From the NCBI GenBank assembly GCA_964481445.1, contig CAYZTQ010000053.1, positions 1 to 13,929 on the forward strand: DNA of 13,929 bases, written 5' to 3'. Of this stretch, positions 13,905 through 13,929 are shown in pieces (the first letter of the stretch is position 1; the number at the start of each line of letters is the position of its first letter). This stretch comes from UBA1038 sp964481445 (lineage in GTDB: Bacteria > Bacillota > Clostridia > Christensenellales > Aristaeellaceae). A program made the translations under genes and the position numbers. The notes under the pieces are model-generated. The model was not told where the DNA came from. It searched no databases and worked only from the letters and a program-made list of their open reading frames with translations.

Positions 13905-13929
13905 CGCCGCCCGGAGAGCGAAGCGAAAA

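Overview
The window is GC-rich and reads as chromosomal DNA of a Gram-positive, Clostridia-like bacterium. The grounds are strong AGGAGG-type ribosome-binding sites, several GTG starts, TTGACA/TATAAT promoters with 17-base spacers, and families common in Clostridia (VanW protein, CHAP/peptidoglycan-binding hydrolase, bacterial SH3 protein, QueH, DUF2804). A gut Christensenellales-like lineage would fit, but that is a guess. No transposase, phage gene, CRISPR array, tRNA or rRNA was seen. Twelve protein genes are supported: ten on the minus strand, two on the plus strand.

Layout, left to right. From 97 to 7101 everything is on the minus strand, so transcription runs right to left. A consensus promoter (7073-7101) drives a VanW-family envelope protein (5428-7047), followed by a TetR regulator (4663-5382). 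A second strong promoter (4615-4643) starts a four-gene unit: a secreted CHAP hydrolase with a peptidoglycan-binding domain (3664-4584), a full-length but catalytically degraded GMP-synthetase relative (2202-3647), a tandem GNAT protein (1343-2149) and an MFS transporter (154-1335). The unit ends at a hairpin (97-121). The tight spacing suggests co-expression. The GuaA-like protein has lost the amidotransferase Cys and His and the SGGVDS ATP-pyrophosphatase motif, and is the most unusual gene here.

Divergently, an AI-2E-family transporter (7264-8385, plus) ends at a clear terminator. Facing it is a minus-strand redox/stress operon: a carboxymuconolactone-decarboxylase/cupin fusion (9383-10162) and an aldo/keto reductase (8462-9322). 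Its promoter (10241-10271) has the 19-base spacer and central dyad typical of MerR-family control, although no MerR gene is in the window. Immediately upstream are the terminator (10290-10318) and gene (10354-11709) of a secreted SH3-domain protein with two MucBP-like repeats.

On the right, queH (11832-12485, plus) encodes epoxyqueuosine reductase for tRNA queuosine synthesis. A DUF2804 gene (12599-13666, minus) has a near-consensus promoter placed so that transcription should begin at its ATG, which suggests a leaderless mRNA. The last part of the window (13667-13929) holds that promoter, a minus-strand terminator for something beyond the right edge, and an elaborate folded element that looks like a dispersed palindromic repeat or structured RNA.
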